A DNA stretch of 64,000 nucleotides from positions 124,001-188,000 of the forward strand of contig JASJFT010000018.1 of NCBI GenBank assembly GCA_030770425.1, given 5' to 3'. The notes beneath the pieces are model-generated. The model was not told the origin of the DNA and ran no database searches. It saw only the letters and a list, made by a program, of their open reading frames with translations. Position numbers and translations under genes: made by a program. This DNA is from Darksidea phi. Its lineage: Eukaryota; Ascomycota; Dothideomycetes; Pleosporales; Lentitheciaceae. Of this stretch, positions 23,688-36,646 are shown piece by piece; within the stretch, counting starts at the first letter, position 1; the number at the start of each line of letters is the position of its first letter.

Positions 23688-25242
23688 GCTATTTGTTGTG
23701 TGCGGAGGAACGCAGAGTTTAATACTCTAGGCTACATGGCGGAACAAGGCCCGTACATGGCCATGGTAGTATGTACGACAACTGCAAAAACTCGCGCGAT
23801 CGGCCTTTCGATAAGACCGATGTCCGATGCGTGGAGGCTCATGGACTGCCTCGAAAACAGCGTGACTGGTCTCTGCGTCCGCCATCGCTCGCATCGCTCG
23901 CATCGACTGTGGGTGCCCGTTTCCAAGCACAAGGCGAAGAGGCCCGGCACGAGAGTGATGCAGAGCGATGCAGAGTGATGCAAGTATTTGATGGAACGCC
24001 TGGAGGCGGAAAGCTTAAGCTGCTTGGCCGTTGCACTGTCGCGGGGTGGTGGTGGGCTAGCGTGGAATTGGGCCCGGGTTCTTCTCGTACAACAGCAACG
24101 TCGTACGCCATGTTCGGCTACCCTGGCAAGCCTTGGCCAGCGCCCAAGGCCCTTCAGCATCGGAGAATATATACCGGTATGCCACACCTATGCCATTGAA
24201 TACGGGAGTGCATCGCTGATGAGCAACGTCCCCGCATCCTGCACGGACAATCGGGATGCTGGCTGCAGCTGTCGATACGATGGTACGAGGACTGATAAGC
24301 TGGATATGCGTCGTCATTCGTGCCAGCGCGGAGGGGAGTCTGGTGTTGAGAGACTAAGAGGCGGGGCGAGTGCCTGGCGCAGGACAGACGGCCGGAGGAG
24401 CATCGTCGGTGGACGGCGTCGTCCTCGTCCTCGCCAACTTGTTGGATGCTGTCACATTGGCCGTGCCATGGCCTGATGTTCCCCGCGCGCGGAGTGCATG
24501 CTGCGTGCATGTGTGCGTGTGTGGTGGTGTTCAGAGCGTCAGGAATCGGCAGCAGTCCCTGGAAATTGTCTAGCGACGCGGGAGTGCGGATCAGCGCGTT
24601 CTAGGCTTTTTGCTGTTGGGACGCTGAATGCAGCGGCGCCGATCAACCGAGCGTACCCATCCGTGGCCATCAAACCACCCACCGGCGCTCCGAGTGTCTT
24701 TTGTCGACGGGCGCATCGCCGTGTGGACCGGCGGCGGCGCCGTTGTGAGGGGTTTGTCGTCCCTGGGGCCCGTCACCGCCCGCCGTCGAGGGGTCGAGCA
24801 GCATCGCGGCCAAACAAAGTGCATCGGGGGGCTGCCGAAGGCCAGGAGGCCTGGAGGCCTGGCTGCGTCCCGAGGGCCGTGACGGCGAAGGCGCGGGGAT
24901 GTCGCTTTCGGCCTAGAGCGTTCACATCCTGCGTGCCCGAACCGAACTCGCACCCCAGGGCTGCATCTCAACCTTCTGTGCGCTCCACCCGCTCCCACGC
25001 CACTGCCAATATAGCCTCTGCCTCTCCCTTGCGCCGCCCACCGACCGTCTCCAGCGCCCCAAAGCCACCGCACGACGCCCCCGCGCCCCCCATCGTCCCC
25101 AGAGCATATCTAAACGGCCCACCGCCGCCACGGATGCATGTCGAGCACGGTCACCGACGGGATTTTGTGGAGGAAGGTCTTCGGCTGATAAATACCACAA
25201 CCACGCGCTCCACTGCGAGCCATTGAGCCTGCCCCAGATACA
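23688..25242. other. Divergent intergenic region, 1.55 kb
   Basis: Between the MFS exporter (minus) and the Reg1-like gene (plus). Small imperfect repeats occur at about 23884-23905 (CGCTCGCAT) and 23957-23980 (GATGCAGAG). Open frames across 24.5-25.2 kb are GC-rich shadows without homology. Confidence 0.5.
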
Positions 25243-26953
25243 ATGGCCGACGTGCTGCCCGCCATGGGCCATTCTGCTGTGTCGCATACCCCGCTCCGTC
25301 CATCGGCTTCCCATACCTCCTTCTTCGACCGCCGACGCCAGTATCCCTCGCCGCGGAAGAACAACTACTCCTTCCACGACCTGCACGAGCCCGACGCGAG
25401 CTCCTCGCAGACCTCGTCCAGCCAGTCCACCTCCGCCAGCAGCCTCTCGCTCGAGACGTCCTTCGACGACTCCAGCAGCGACGACGAGGCCCTCGCCTTC
25501 CCTTCGTACGGAACGGGAGCCAAGTTCCACGACGAAGAGGAGACCGAGGCCCCGCCCTCGAGCCCCACCGTCACCACCACCCCACACGAACTCACCGAGC
25601 CGTCTGCGCCCGTCTCCGCTTTGGAAGCACTCCCTATATCCGAAGACGATACCGCCGTGCGTCCTGAGCCGTCCCAGCACGTCGACTATCTCTCGCACGA
25701 ATGGAAGGAGGAGGACATATGGTCGTCCTGGCGGCACATTGTAGACCATCGCCGCGTCTATGGCGAGCGCTCGCGGCTAGAGAACGCGTCGTGGCGGACC
25801 TGGGCTAAGCAGCAGTTCAAACTGAAGACCACCTCGCCCGAGTCGCTGAACTGGTACGTTACGACACTCATTATTCACACGTGTGACGCCCTGTAGCGCG
25901 TCTGCTGTCATCTGCGCCTGTCAATATGCTAATTCCCACAGGTTAAAAGACGTGGATGTCACCTGGCTGTACGGCCCGCTACAACCTGCCGTCAATCGGT
26001 CCATCCACCAGCATACGCCAGAATCTGTCAGTCGCCTCTCAAAAACCAACTCGTTCCTCCACAAGAAGCCGATATTGAAAAAGCGAAGCATGTCCGAAGT
26101 CATGCTGCAACGGTCCATTTCTGCGTCCTCGTTAGTGAAACAGGCCGCCGCGGCCGTGCAAGCCCAACAGGCGACGGGTATATCTCTGCTGGAGAGACGA
26201 AGACGATCCGTCATTGGTCGCGCATCCTCTGATTTTGCAGCCTCAATACCGCTCCGAACGATAAGTCGGGATACTACTGACTACGGTTCATCCTCATTAT
26301 CGACATCTGGGCTGCAGACCCCCGACCAATCCGAGAAGAAACACATTCGGTTTGACGAAAAAGTCGAGCAGTGTATTGCTGTAGAGTGCAAAGGCGTAGA
26401 CGAGGACGACGAGGACGACTTCAACCACAACCCATGGGCGAAGTACAAAGGAGACGACTCGTCGTCAGACGAAGGTGTAGTGATGATGAAGAAATCCCGG
26501 AAAAAGCGGCCTTTGTCACGGACAAGCTCGAAAACGAGCATCAGCGGAGAGAGCAAGACGATAGCGAAGCTACCATCTACGACCCTCAAGTATAGGACGG
26601 ATTCTCCCGATATCACCGAGCAGCACCACTCTTTAGGTTTCTGGCGCTCGAGTCGGCTCTCGCCTTCGCCATCACAAGAGACCCTCAGACCCTCCAATCC
26701 CTCGACTAACTTTCTTCTCCCCGAGGACGACGACCAGACCACTTTCACCTTTGACGTGAAGCGAACCAGCCCATCGACAGGTGAATCGTCGGATGAAGGG
26801 GGTTTGCGAAGAACCGCATCCGGGATGTTTATGCCGTTTGAAGATGAGGATGAAAACCCGCCCCCTCCCGGGATCATAGGCAGGGTGGTGGACACAGTGA
26901 ATACGGCGCGAGATATAGCTCACGTGATATGGAACGTTGGGTGGAGAAATTGA
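25243..26953 (+). CDS. reg1: PP1 regulatory subunit, Reg1-like (glucose repression)
   Basis: Two exons, 25243-25853 and 25942-26953; 540 aa. Residues about 150-205 carry the fungal GATA-like/DUF1752 block with ERSRLENASWRTWAKQ and, across the intron, LNWLKDVDVTWLYGP. A PP1 docking motif of the RVxF type lies in KKHIRFDEKVEQC. The rest is Ser/Asp-rich and disordered, with basic-serine motifs such as KKRSMSE and RRRRSVIGR that could be phosphosites. Yeast Reg1 targets PP1 (Glc7) to Snf1 to maintain carbon catabolite repression; the same role is inferred. It begins in an open frame with a good ATG at 25243. Confidence 0.85.
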
Positions 26954-28108
26954 TCATTAGCATTATAAGCTCTGGCGTTGGTTGGCTGTCTTCATAGCAT
27001 CTGTACAGTTCGGGTAGCCACTTGTCGATTCACGTCTCAGGCGTTCGAGACCAACGGCGGCAAGCTTCCTGGAGTGTGCTCCGATTGGAGCGCCTGTGTA
27101 TACTCGTTTACGCGGAAGACCATGTGCATGGCTTCACTCCTGCAGCGAAAACTAGGACCTATCTTTCGTGCTATGATTTGTGATGAAGTTGCTGTGTCCA
27201 CTATTCTTTAGCGTAGTAGCTCGGTTTGCTGCTAATCGTGTCGGGCATTGCATGTCTTGATTTAACGGTGGATGTTGTTTGTAGAACCAACATTGGCCGA
27301 AGTGTTCCCGCTCATCGATGTGTGCCCTCATGGAGTTTGTGACGGCCGTGAACAACCTAAGACGCACGGCAGCGGAACATCGCTTGAACGAAGACCAAGT
27401 CGCACCGGCTTGGGACAGTTATGGACCGGGAAAGGTGGGCCATTATAGGAGCTGTCACCCAGTCACCTTTGACGCTGTGGTTCCCGATCAAGTAGGGTGA
27501 CATACATAGGATGACCTCGACGAAGAACCAGCTCGTGCACTGCCTAAAAGGGAAGGCCACGTGCGAGAATCCAGACATTCAAATATTCCCTTCCGCGTAC
27601 AGCCGAAGCTTTATAGCCGCCCGCAGTTGCTCATCACCCCTGTCTCAGACAGCAGCAGGTGAGGCAGAGCCTGAATCGGCCTCATGCTGTGATTTCCAGG
27701 TCTTGGCTAGGAAGCGGAGACTCGGAGGGCCGTGGAAGGAACAGAAGGAACGGGAACGAGCAGCAAGCTCGGCCCAGAGGAACCACGGGCAGCGACAGGT
27801 CAATTGATATTATAGATGTAGTGCATAGTTATCGGCAGCACTGGGTGAGGGTAGATGCCAGCTGTCAGTTTCAGTGAAGTGCTTCTCGAAGTATCCACAA
27901 GCAGTAGTCAGTGCTGGGCCCGGCAGTGAAGCCATGCAGCGCTCGGCCAATAGGCGCCCCCGCCGCAATTCAAAGGGCCACATTGCACTTGCAAAGAGCT
28001 CGCCGTTATATAATCCTAGCTCCGCCTGCCCATCTACAATCACCACTTCTCCCCTCTCAGCACCCAAGTCGAAGACCTCTGCCCTCTCCCAGACAGCAGG
28101 CCAGCGCA
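26954..28108. other. Intergenic, 1.16 kb, with calnexin promoter
   Basis: No gene seen. The last 200 bases hold a CCAAT box (27947-27951) and a TATA box before calnexin. Confidence 0.55.
28007..28014 (+). promoter_or_regulatory. TATA box of the calnexin gene
   Basis: TATATAAT lies 95 bp before the calnexin ATG, with a CCAAT pentamer 55 bp further upstream and a pyrimidine-rich leader after it. This is the standard arrangement of a strongly expressed fungal promoter. Confidence 0.6.
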
Positions 28109-30030
28109 ATGCGTTTCGCAATTGGTGCCACCGCCCTGCTCGCTGCCGCCTTTGTGCGCGCAGACGAGGAATCGAGCTCCAGCTCCAGCTCCGAAGTCGA
28201 GTCCTCCACGGCCTCGCCCATCGCAAAGCCGACGTTTACTGTGAGCATCCCCTTTACAGGTCACGATTGAGCTCTACTGACGTTGGTCGTGATAGCCCAC
28301 CAAGCTGAAGGCTCCCTTCCTCGAGCAGTTCACCGACGACTGGGAGAAGCGATGGAAGGAGTCGCACGCTAAGAAGGACGACAAGTCTACCGAGGAGGAG
28401 TGGGCGTACGTCGGCAGGTGGGCCGTTGAAGAGCCTACTGTGCTCAAGGGTATCGAGGAGGACAAGGGCCTCGTCATCAAGGACCCGGCTGCCCATCACG
28501 CCATTTCGGCCAAGTTCCCCAAGGCCGTCGACAACAAGGGCAAGACCCTAGTTGTCCAGTATGAGGTCAAGCTTCAAAGTGAGTGCCACGACATCTGTAA
28601 GGAAGCTCCAAGCATGCTAATATTTCTCAGATGGTTTGGAGTGCGGTGGAGCCTACATGAAGCTTCTCCAGGACAACAAGGCCCTCCACGCCGAGGAGTT
28701 CTCGAACAGCTCCCCTTACATCATCATGTTTGGTCCCGACAAGTGTGGTGCCACCAACAAGGTAAGACGGCAATCTTCGCATTATGGAATGACAAGTCTA
28801 ACTTCTGCAGGTCCACTTCATCTTCCGCCACAAGAACCCCAAGACCGGCGAGTATGAGGAGAAGCACCTCAAGAACCCTCCGATGGCCCGCATCGTCAAG
28901 ACCACCACGCTCTACACCCTCATCGTCGAGCCCGACAACAGCTTCGAGATCAAGATCGATGGCGAGTCTATCCGCAACGGTACCCTGCTTGAAGACTTCA
29001 GCCCCTCGGTCAACCCCGAGAAGGAGATTGACGATCCCGAGGATAAGAAGCCCGAGGACTGGGTTGACGAGTCCCGCATCCCTGATCCGGAGGCTAAGAA
29101 GCCCGAAGACTGGGACGAGGAGGCGCCATTCGAGATTGTCGATGAGGAAGCTACCAAGCCTGAGGACTGGCTCGAGGACGAGCCCACCACCATCCCCGAC
29201 CCTGAGGCTGAGAAGCCCGAAGATTGGGATGACGAGGAGGACGGTGACTGGATCCCGCCCACTGTTCCCAATCCCAAGTGCGACGAGGTGTCTGGCTGTG
29301 GCAAGTGGGAGCCTCCCATGAAGAAGAACCCCGCATACAAGGGCAAGTGGACCGCTCCCTACATTGATAACCCGGCGTACAAGGGTGTCTGGGCTCCTCG
29401 CAAGATCAAGAACCCCAACTACTTCGAGGACAAGACCCCGGCCAACTTTGAGCCCATTGGCGCTGTAAGTACAATACGCTGTTCGCTCCAAGACTACCAC
29501 TAACGCAGACGTAGATTGGATTCGAGATCTGGACTATGCAGAACGACATCCTCTTCGACAACATCTACATTGGCCACTCTGTCGCGGATGCCGAGGCCTT
29601 CAAGAAGGAGACCTTTGACATCAAGATTGTGACCGAGAAGGCCGAGGAGGAGGCTAACAAGCCCAAGACCCCTGAGACCCCCAAGTCTCCCTCTGACCTC
29701 GTCTTCATGGACGACCCTGTCCTCTACATCAAGGAGAAGTTCAACCTCTTCGTGGATATCTTTAAGCGTGACCCGGTTGAGGCCATCAAGTTCGTCCCCG
29801 AGGTTGCTGGTGGTCTTGGTGTCATCGCGGTCACGCTCATTGCCATCATTGTCTCCGCTCTCGTTGGCAGCGGTGCCGCTCCCTCCAAGGAGCAGGTGAA
29901 GGCCCAGGCGAAGAAGGCCAAGGACGCCGCGGTTGATGCAAAGGACAAGGCAGCAGAGGCGGTCGCTACCGGTGCGGACAAGGCGCAGGCTGAGGTTAAC
30001 AAGCGCACCACGCGCTCAGCTGCCTCGTAG
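28109..30030 (+). CDS. clxA: Calnexin, ER membrane chaperone
   Basis: Five exons: 28109-28240, 28296-28578, 28631-28761, 28811-29464, 29515-30030; 571 aa. A signal peptide (about 1-19) precedes the lectin domain, which has [13 protein letters not shown] and [15 protein letters not shown]. The proline-rich arm shows four type-1 repeats ([14 protein letters not shown]) and type-2 repeats ([15 protein letters not shown]). A membrane segment lies at about 500-520 ([17 protein letters not shown]), followed by a Lys/Ala-rich cytosolic tail. It binds monoglucosylated N-glycans on folding glycoproteins in the ER. Unlike plant and animal forms, no clear di-lysine or RKPRRE retention end is seen; the tail ends TTRSAAS. 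Likely induced by ER stress, though no unfolded-protein element was proven. Confidence 0.97.
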
Positions 30031-30530
30031 ATGAGAGGGTGTAAAAAGAAGTCTAGCAAGCGGTGGGGCGGTCATGCAAAGCTGTAGAGAGCGGGAAATG
30101 ATCACAAAAGGGTTCCTGTCGGGTTCTGTTCTGGGGATGCCCAAGCTTCCATATTTTTTTGGATTTCAGGTTAGCCAAATATTTCTGGGGTACACGGCGC
30201 TTTGAGTGTATTATAGCCTTTGGTCTCGAGAATGAAATAATGAATCCATGTCTCCTGCTGGGAACAGTGAATTGGCACTTGTTGCCCAGACTTCAGCCTG
30301 TGTCATGCCGAAAAGAGTTTCAGACACATTTAGCAGTTGTTACAAGTTACAATTCATACATCTGGCCAAGGTGTTGCGAACTGCAAGCAAACTAAATGTG
30401 GAGTATGACGCCGTAAACGCTGAAGCGCGAATAGCCGAACTGGGGCTTACTAAGCTAGACCCGTTCCCCTCTCGAGGTCAAACCCAGAGAGCTGTCAACG
30501 GAGCATGTTATCCGGCTGTCAATTTGCATA
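30031..30530. other. Intergenic, 0.5 kb
   Basis: 3' flank of calnexin and promoter of the dehydrogenase gene. Nothing else seen. Confidence 0.5.
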
Positions 30531-32452
30531 ATGCGCACCTCTCTGGCGGCTCTGGCAGCCCTCCGTTTCCAATCTTCAAATACAGCCGCTCACCATGCTC
30601 TGCGCGACTTCGCAACACTAGCTACTCGGTCCTCCGTCGCTCGCTCCGCTCCGCTCCTCAGAATGTCGAATCGATATAGTGCTAGCAAGACGGCCGTACG
30701 GCGGTTACATGCTACTGCGCAGCAGCTCAAGCCCGCCGCCGCCGCCGCCGCTGCTCCTGCTCCTGCTCAGTCCTATCCTACGAACCACGAGCGTCTCGAG
30801 TCGCCCCAGGATACGCCGAATTTTCTGGACAATCGCTTCGTGGCTTCGAAGGCTACAACGTGGCTGGATTTGCACGATCCGGCGACTAATAATCTGGTCA
30901 CGCGAGTGCCGCAAAGCACTGATGAGGAGCTCACTGCTGCTGTGGATAGTGCGGAGAAGGCGTTCAAGACGTGGCGGAATACAAGTCTGCTTGCGAGGCA
31001 GCAGATTATGTTTAAATACGTGGCTTTGATCCGTGAGCATTGGGATAGGCTGGCTGCTAGCATTACGCTGGAGCAGGGCAAGACTTTTGCGGATGCGAGG
31101 GGTGATGTGCTGCGCGGATTGCAGGTTGCGGAGACGGCTTGCGGTATCACGACGCAGATGACGGGCGAGGTGCTGGAGGTAGCTAAGGATATGGAGACGA
31201 GGAGCTATAGGGAGCCATTGGGTGTGGTGGCCGCCATTTGCCCCTTCAGTGAGTATAGCTTTGTAGGCAGGTGGGACTGCGCTGATATGTGCCCCAGACT
31301 TCCCCGCTATGATTCCTCTTTGGTGCATACCTATTGCTACGGTTACCGGTAACACGATCGTCGTCAAGCCCTCTGAGCGTGACCCCGGCGCGTGCATGAT
31401 CCTCGCCGAGCTCGCTGAGAAGGCCGGTTTCCCACCGGGTGTCATCAACATTGTGCACGGCTCCGCGAAGACTGTCGACTTTATCATAGATGAGCCTCGC
31501 ATCAAGGCCATCAGCTTTGTCGGGAGCAACAAGGCCGGAGAGTACATCTATGCGCGCGGCTCAGCCAACGGCAAGCGCGTCCAGGCCAACTTGGGTGCGA
31601 AGAACCATGCCGCCGTTCTCCCCGACTGCAACAAGAACCACGCCCTGAACGCCATTGCCGGTGCTGCCTTCGGTGCCGCTGGACAGCGATGCATGGCTCT
31701 CAGTACTTTGGTCATGGTTGGCGAGACCAAAGATTGGGTGCCTGAGATTGCTGAGCGCGCCAAGGACATTAAGATGGACGGTGGGTTCGAAGAGGGCGCT
31801 GATCTCGGCCCTGTCATCAGCCCTCAGTCGAAGAAGAGGATTGAGGACCTCATTGCCAGTGCTGAGGAAGAGGGCGCAACAATCCTTCTCGATGGCCGTG
31901 GCCAGAAGCCGGAGAAGTACCCTAATGGCAACTGGGTAAGCTTTGTCTACTATTCATTCCTTTTCGTGCTGCTGACTCTTGTATAGATCGGTCCTACCAT
32001 TATTGCCAACGTCAAGCCACACATGAAGTGCTATACCGAGGAGATCTTCGGCCCTGTGCTCGTCTGCTTGAACGTCGAGACCATCGACGAGGCCATTGAT
32101 ATGATCAACGCTAACGAGTACGGTAACGGCACTGCCATCTTCACCCGCTCCGGTGCCACTGCCGGTCGCTTCCAGAAGGAGATCGAGGCCGGTCAAGTTG
32201 GTATCAACGTCCCCATTCCCGTGCCGGTAAGTCCTATCCCCACTCCCCACCAGTCCAGCGATTAACACTACGTAGTTGCCCATGTTCTCCTTCACCGGTA
32301 ACAAGAAATCAGTTGCCGGCGGCGGTGCTAATACCTTCTATGGCAAGCCGGGTATCCAGTTTTACACTCAGCAGAAGACAGTGACGAGTCTGTGGAGGAG
32401 CGAGGACGCTGTTGCGACGAAGGCGTCGGTGAATATGCCGACGCATAGCTAG
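30531..32452 (+). CDS. Methylmalonate-semialdehyde dehydrogenase (CoA-acylating), mitochondrial
   Basis: Four exons: 30531-31248, 31298-31935, 31987-32226, 32276-32452; 590 aa. An Arg/Ser/Ala-rich N-terminus with few acids forms a mitochondrial targeting peptide, ending near an Ala run ([14 protein letters not shown]). The ALDH6 core follows: substrate/cofactor motifs [11 protein letters not shown] and [12 protein letters not shown], and the catalytic Cys in [10 protein letters not shown]; the C-terminal [15 protein letters not shown] is typical. It converts (methyl)malonate semialdehyde to acetyl- or propionyl-CoA in valine, uracil and inositol breakdown in the matrix. ATG 30531 gives the complete targeting peptide; a start at 30663 would shorten it. 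Confidence 0.95.
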
Positions 32453-34208
32453 AGGTGCGAGGAGATCAAATCTAAGTACTGATTGGAAGGGATCGTGGCT
32501 GCTCAGACTGTACATACCCCATGTGATACGAACAGCGATATCTAAATTTGGCTCTTGTAGCTCTGCATGGCGAAAAGCATTGACAGCGTTTAGGCGCCAG
32601 CAGCAAACGAACACAACTGCGCCGTGAAAGTCGAAGTGATATGTCGCGCACTATCGAAAAGCTGTAACAACATCGGAAACGCAAGATAATGATGCACGGC
32701 CTGGCGTCAGCAGCAGGCGCCTCGGGCAGAGCTTATGTTGTGCTGTGCTGTGATGGGGCTTACCGGTATCTGAAACACGGAGGTTGTACATGTGTGGCGT
32801 GGTGGACCGTTGATCGGTGATCGGCAGGCTGGCTGGCTGGCTGGTTCGCTGGCTGGGGGAGGGGGCGTAGGATTACGCGGTGTGGGTCTGTAATTTTTTT
32901 TATGGGGGCAGGCGTTTGGGGGAGGGGGCTGGGGTGCTGATGTCATTGTTTGAGGTGGGGGGATGTATGATTCATGACTAGTGGACTTTTGTTGTATATT
33001 TTTGTGAAAGGATTTGGTTATTCTTGCGGAATTGCGGTAATGAAGTCGTAGCTTGCATGCATGGAGGCTACGGAAGGAAAGGGAAGGCGCTGATGATGGG
33101 GGCGCTGGGGAGCGGGGGACTGGGGACTAAGCAGGGTGGACGCGCAACGCGCTCACTTGGTTTTGCCCCGATGCGGATTATCGATATGCATGCAGGATGC
33201 ATGGCGAGCTTTGCTGGTGCCAACTCTACCGTGTTATCGTTCGGGGCTGGCGTCTTGTTCTTGCGGCGGGGCAATAACGCTGCTCTCTGCTCGGCATGAG
33301 GAGTAGAGGCGGAGTGAGGGTGGAGTAGTGTGAGAGAGAGGTGGTTGGAATGTGCGGCGGTGGCTGGGCTGGGGTGCTCCCATGCCGTGGAACACGTACT
33401 TTTTTGGCTGGCTCGGGTTAGAATGGGAGTGGTGTGTATCCGGATTCGGGCATGGGCCTGGCTTTTTTACGCAGCAAGCTAATGGATGGATGGGTGGATG
33501 GATGGAGCGGCGAACTTTTCCGTATATACGAAAGGAATGGATGGGCTGATCTCGCACGACACCTGTTTTCCTTTCCAGTTCCCTTACCGTGCCCATCTCC
33601 CTTCGCCCTCTTGCGGACTCACGTACGCACGCACGCACGCGCAAACCAAGACATTTCTACCGAGCCCGCCTGCATCCACCGCTCCGGCGCTGCGCGTTTC
33701 ATACTGCCTTGGTGCATTTCCCTCCCGGCAGATCGTCCTCTTGGAGCAGGCTTCGCCATTGGCCGCGTCCGCCTCTTCCGCAAGCCTGTCGCAAGCCCGC
33801 CGGATGACGGTGACGGTCGCAAGCTCAACAACACACCACCAGCCCACGCTCTTCTTCACCCTCCGCCTCACCCCCGCCCGCCCCTCGACGCTCGCTCACC
33901 CATATTCTTGTTCCCTAACCAGTACTGTGTATCCGGAGTCGACGGCTCTCACATTCCCACGCACGAATACACTCCCGAGTCCGTGTCTATCTCTCTCTTA
34001 TCTCTAATTGCAGTACCCACATCGGGATTCCCCCCAAAGCTACGCGCACGCCGGGACCACAGCGCAGCACGAACGCCGCCAACGATCTGCTCTACAGCGG
34101 ACGCTACACCGCACCTCGCCTAGCACAAGCATCCTCATTCCCTGATTCCCGTCCACCCGCCAGGGAAGTCGAAGGAAGAAAAAAAAAACTTACACAAGCG
34201 CCCCAGCC
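32453..34208. other. Intergenic, 1.76 kb, with microsatellites
   Basis: No supported gene. It holds GGCT repeats (about 32826-32844), a GGAT-like run (33482-33506) and ACGC repeats (33626-33642). The last 500 bases are C-rich and probably the DUF2406 leader. Confidence 0.55.
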
Positions 34209-35700
34209 ATGTCCGTAGCAATGGATCAGCGGTCTGTGCCTTCGGGCCCGCAACAGCGCCAGCAGCAGCAGCAGAGGCCCCGACCCAAGTCCACTTTTAG
34301 CTTCAAGAGCGACAAGAGCGGTGCTGGTCATTCTCATTCCCATTCGCAATCCAACTCGACACATACAAAGCACGGTAGGACCGCTAGTTGGGAGGACAAA
34401 CATAAGAGCCATTTACATCCGGCGACTAAGGCGGATCCGAATGCTGCTATGGAGGAACAACAGCCTAGTACGTGGTGGCGCGGAGTGGTGTGCTGTAGTG
34501 AGGGTTTGCTAACGTGTTGTGTAGTTGCCGCTGCGTTGGAGAAGCCTACGCTGCAGTCGCTGAGGTCGTTTGAGCATACGGACTTGAACGGGAATCCGAT
34601 TGGTATGTCTACCTTCCCCAGAATCCTCGTCCGGCGCGGCTGGTGTGATGTGTCCTGAATGCTATTGGGAGTTGCAATTCCGTGTACAATCTGCGCAACA
34701 TCTTTCATGAATGTAGGCTCATTCGTAATTCACAGCCGAACCCGACCTCTCCAACCCCACCCGCTCACGATGGGAGCGACCGCTCGATACCATCCGCTCG
34801 TTCGAGGCAGCCATCGATAATCAATATCGGCGGAGATCGCATACAGTACGAGGAGGCGGGGATGCGGGAACAGATGTGATGAGTAACTATGGCAGTCGTA
34901 GGAGCAGTTACTATGGTGGAGGTTAGTTGACATCTCTTCAATCGCCGGGATGGCGTGTGACAGCCGTTGTGACAGTCCGACGTCTTGTTGAAAGGCGGGT
35001 TCTCACCTGCCATCACCGAGATCAGACCGATCCGCCACTGTCACCCGCAACCACCCTGCAGCTTTAAGGTCCGTATTAACACCTCCCAGGCCACGACCAG
35101 AACCGCTATTCCCAGGTCAGTGGCTACTACGGCAGCCGACAGGCCGCTCGCGACAGTTACATCGACTCCGGCCACGGTATGGGAGGCCCCGTCGGTGGAC
35201 CTCCCCGAACGCGAAACAATCGCATGCAATCCGATCCCGGGTGGAACCGCCATAATACCGGAAATGGCGTGTACCCTACCCATGGCTATCAGCAGTCGCG
35301 AGACACAGTCAATACCAATGGGTCGAACGGCAGCCATAGCGAGCACTACTCGACTGATCCCAGCAGCGAGAATAGCTCTCTTGAGCGCGCGACTCCCGTG
35401 TCGAAGCCGGATCCGGCCGAACAGTACGGATTCCAAGGGTTCGGGGGAGGACCGATACTAGAGGAGTACCGATACGCCCCTGAGTCTCAGACCAATGGCT
35501 ACGCTGTCCAACCGCAAAACGGCGCGAATGGATATGGAGCCTCTCCGCCCGTTCCCCCGAAAGCGCCTGCGAACCAGCCTATCAAGCTTAGCCAGTCGAA
35601 TGGATCGCCTCCGGCCAACGGTGACGACAGAACAAAGGTGCAACGGCAAAATACGGATAAGAGACGTAGTTGGTTCAAGAGGCGCTTCAGCAAAGACTAG
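34209..35700 (+). CDS. DUF2406 family protein
   Basis: Four exons: 34209-34467, 34525-34602, 34736-34921, 35090-35700; 377 aa. The N-terminus is Gln-, His- and Ser-rich. The DUF2406 core runs from SLRSFEHTDLNGNPIAEPD through SNPTRSRWERPLDTIRSFE (residues about 95-145), joined across intron 2. The rest is Gly/Tyr/Asn-rich and disordered, ending in a basic tail RRSWFKRRFSKD that may contact membranes. DUF2406 proteins are fungal-specific; yeast members associate with the plasma membrane or bud neck, and no biochemical function is settled. Introns 2 and 3 (133 and 168 bp) are longer than usual here. Confidence 0.88.
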
Positions 35701-36222
35701 GGGGTGAGAATTGGGGAGATGGATAGGCATTGGGCGGTGTTTTGAGCAGCTTCAATATCTGCTATAAAGAGTACCCAGACGTGTTTCAAGACTGTACGCT
35801 CAAATGCTTTCATCATCTGGAAGCTTGCTTACGACGGGGTGGCTTTCTGTACTATGGGGTGGAAGGAGGTTCGGCACGACACAGCTGCATGTATGTCATG
35901 ATCACGAAAGAGAACAGAGCTCTAAGGCTCCAAGGTAGGTTATCATTACTCTGGGCGTGTTCAAGCGCGACCAGGGCCACAAGGGAGTCATGGGAGTTTG
36001 GAAATTTAGAATCGATGGGCAGATGGCCTGAAATGTCACTCCTTATACCCGCGCCCGCAGGGCTGCAGAGAATTGATGAAAGCTATGTAGTAATCTGTAA
36101 TGGTGTTGGATCAAGACTGCAATGTCGTGTGCATGTAATACCAGACAACAGGTATTGACACCCCTCTGGATTAGTTTTGCCGACTCGCACCCCGACTTTC
36201 AGTATAGGCTTGGAGTGATAGG
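35701..36222. other. Convergent intergenic region, 0.52 kb
   Basis: 3' flanks of the DUF2406 gene and VMA21. Nothing supported. Confidence 0.5.
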
Positions 36223-36646
36223 TTACGAAGATTTCTTCCTCTTCTCTTCTTCCTCTTTTTGCTCCGCTTGGTCATCCTTCATAGCCATGACCACATAGGC
36301 GATGAGGACCACGTTAGCCATAAGTGCCGCCAATCCCCCTGCAAATGTCGTGTTGCCTGATTCGGTATCAACGGATAGTCATACGCATGGTGAAGGACAG
36401 ACATACCCGCGAAGACATATTTGATGGCGAAGAAGTAAGTCCCAATGGGCAGGGTGAACATGGCGAAAGTGAAACTCAGCAACGTCCAGATGACCGATCT
36501 GTACGTAAGTGAGCTAGAATCGTACAGGTTGGTCGGACGGGTACACACGAGGGCACCGCAGGCGCAATGTTCGACGGCTCTGGGGCTCCTTTGCCATCAT
36601 TGTCCATGTAGGTCTTCTCGCTGCTGACGATTCGTCGGGTCGTCAT
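36223..36646 (-). CDS. VMA21: Vma21, V-ATPase assembly factor of the ER
   Basis: Three exons on the minus strand: 36646-36549, 36498-36407, 36356-36223; 107 aa. It starts MTTRRIVSSEK; splicing yields the family motif APAVPSSVIWTLL, then two membrane helices (FTFAMFTLPIGTYFFAIKYVF and NTTFAGGLAALMANVVLIAYVV, with a short loop). The C-terminus is charged and ends KRKKSS, resembling the Lys-rich ER-retrieval tail of Vma21. It escorts the V0 sector of the vacuolar ATPase out of the ER. All introns are 50 bp. The first intron can be read through in frame, but only splicing restores PAVPSSVIW. Confidence 0.93.

Noticed and set aside
24498..25226. Open frame of 242 codons before the Reg1-like gene
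   Set aside because: Arg/Pro-rich translation typical of GC-rich shadow frames, non-ATG start; probably promoter and leader.
27947..27965. CCAAT-N9 element before calnexin as an ER-stress element
   Set aside because: The second half does not match CCACG, and that element is animal-type; only the CCAAT box itself is kept.
33434..34123. Overlapping long frames before the DUF2406 gene
   Set aside because: Several frames open at once in C-rich microsatellite DNA; none resembles a protein family.
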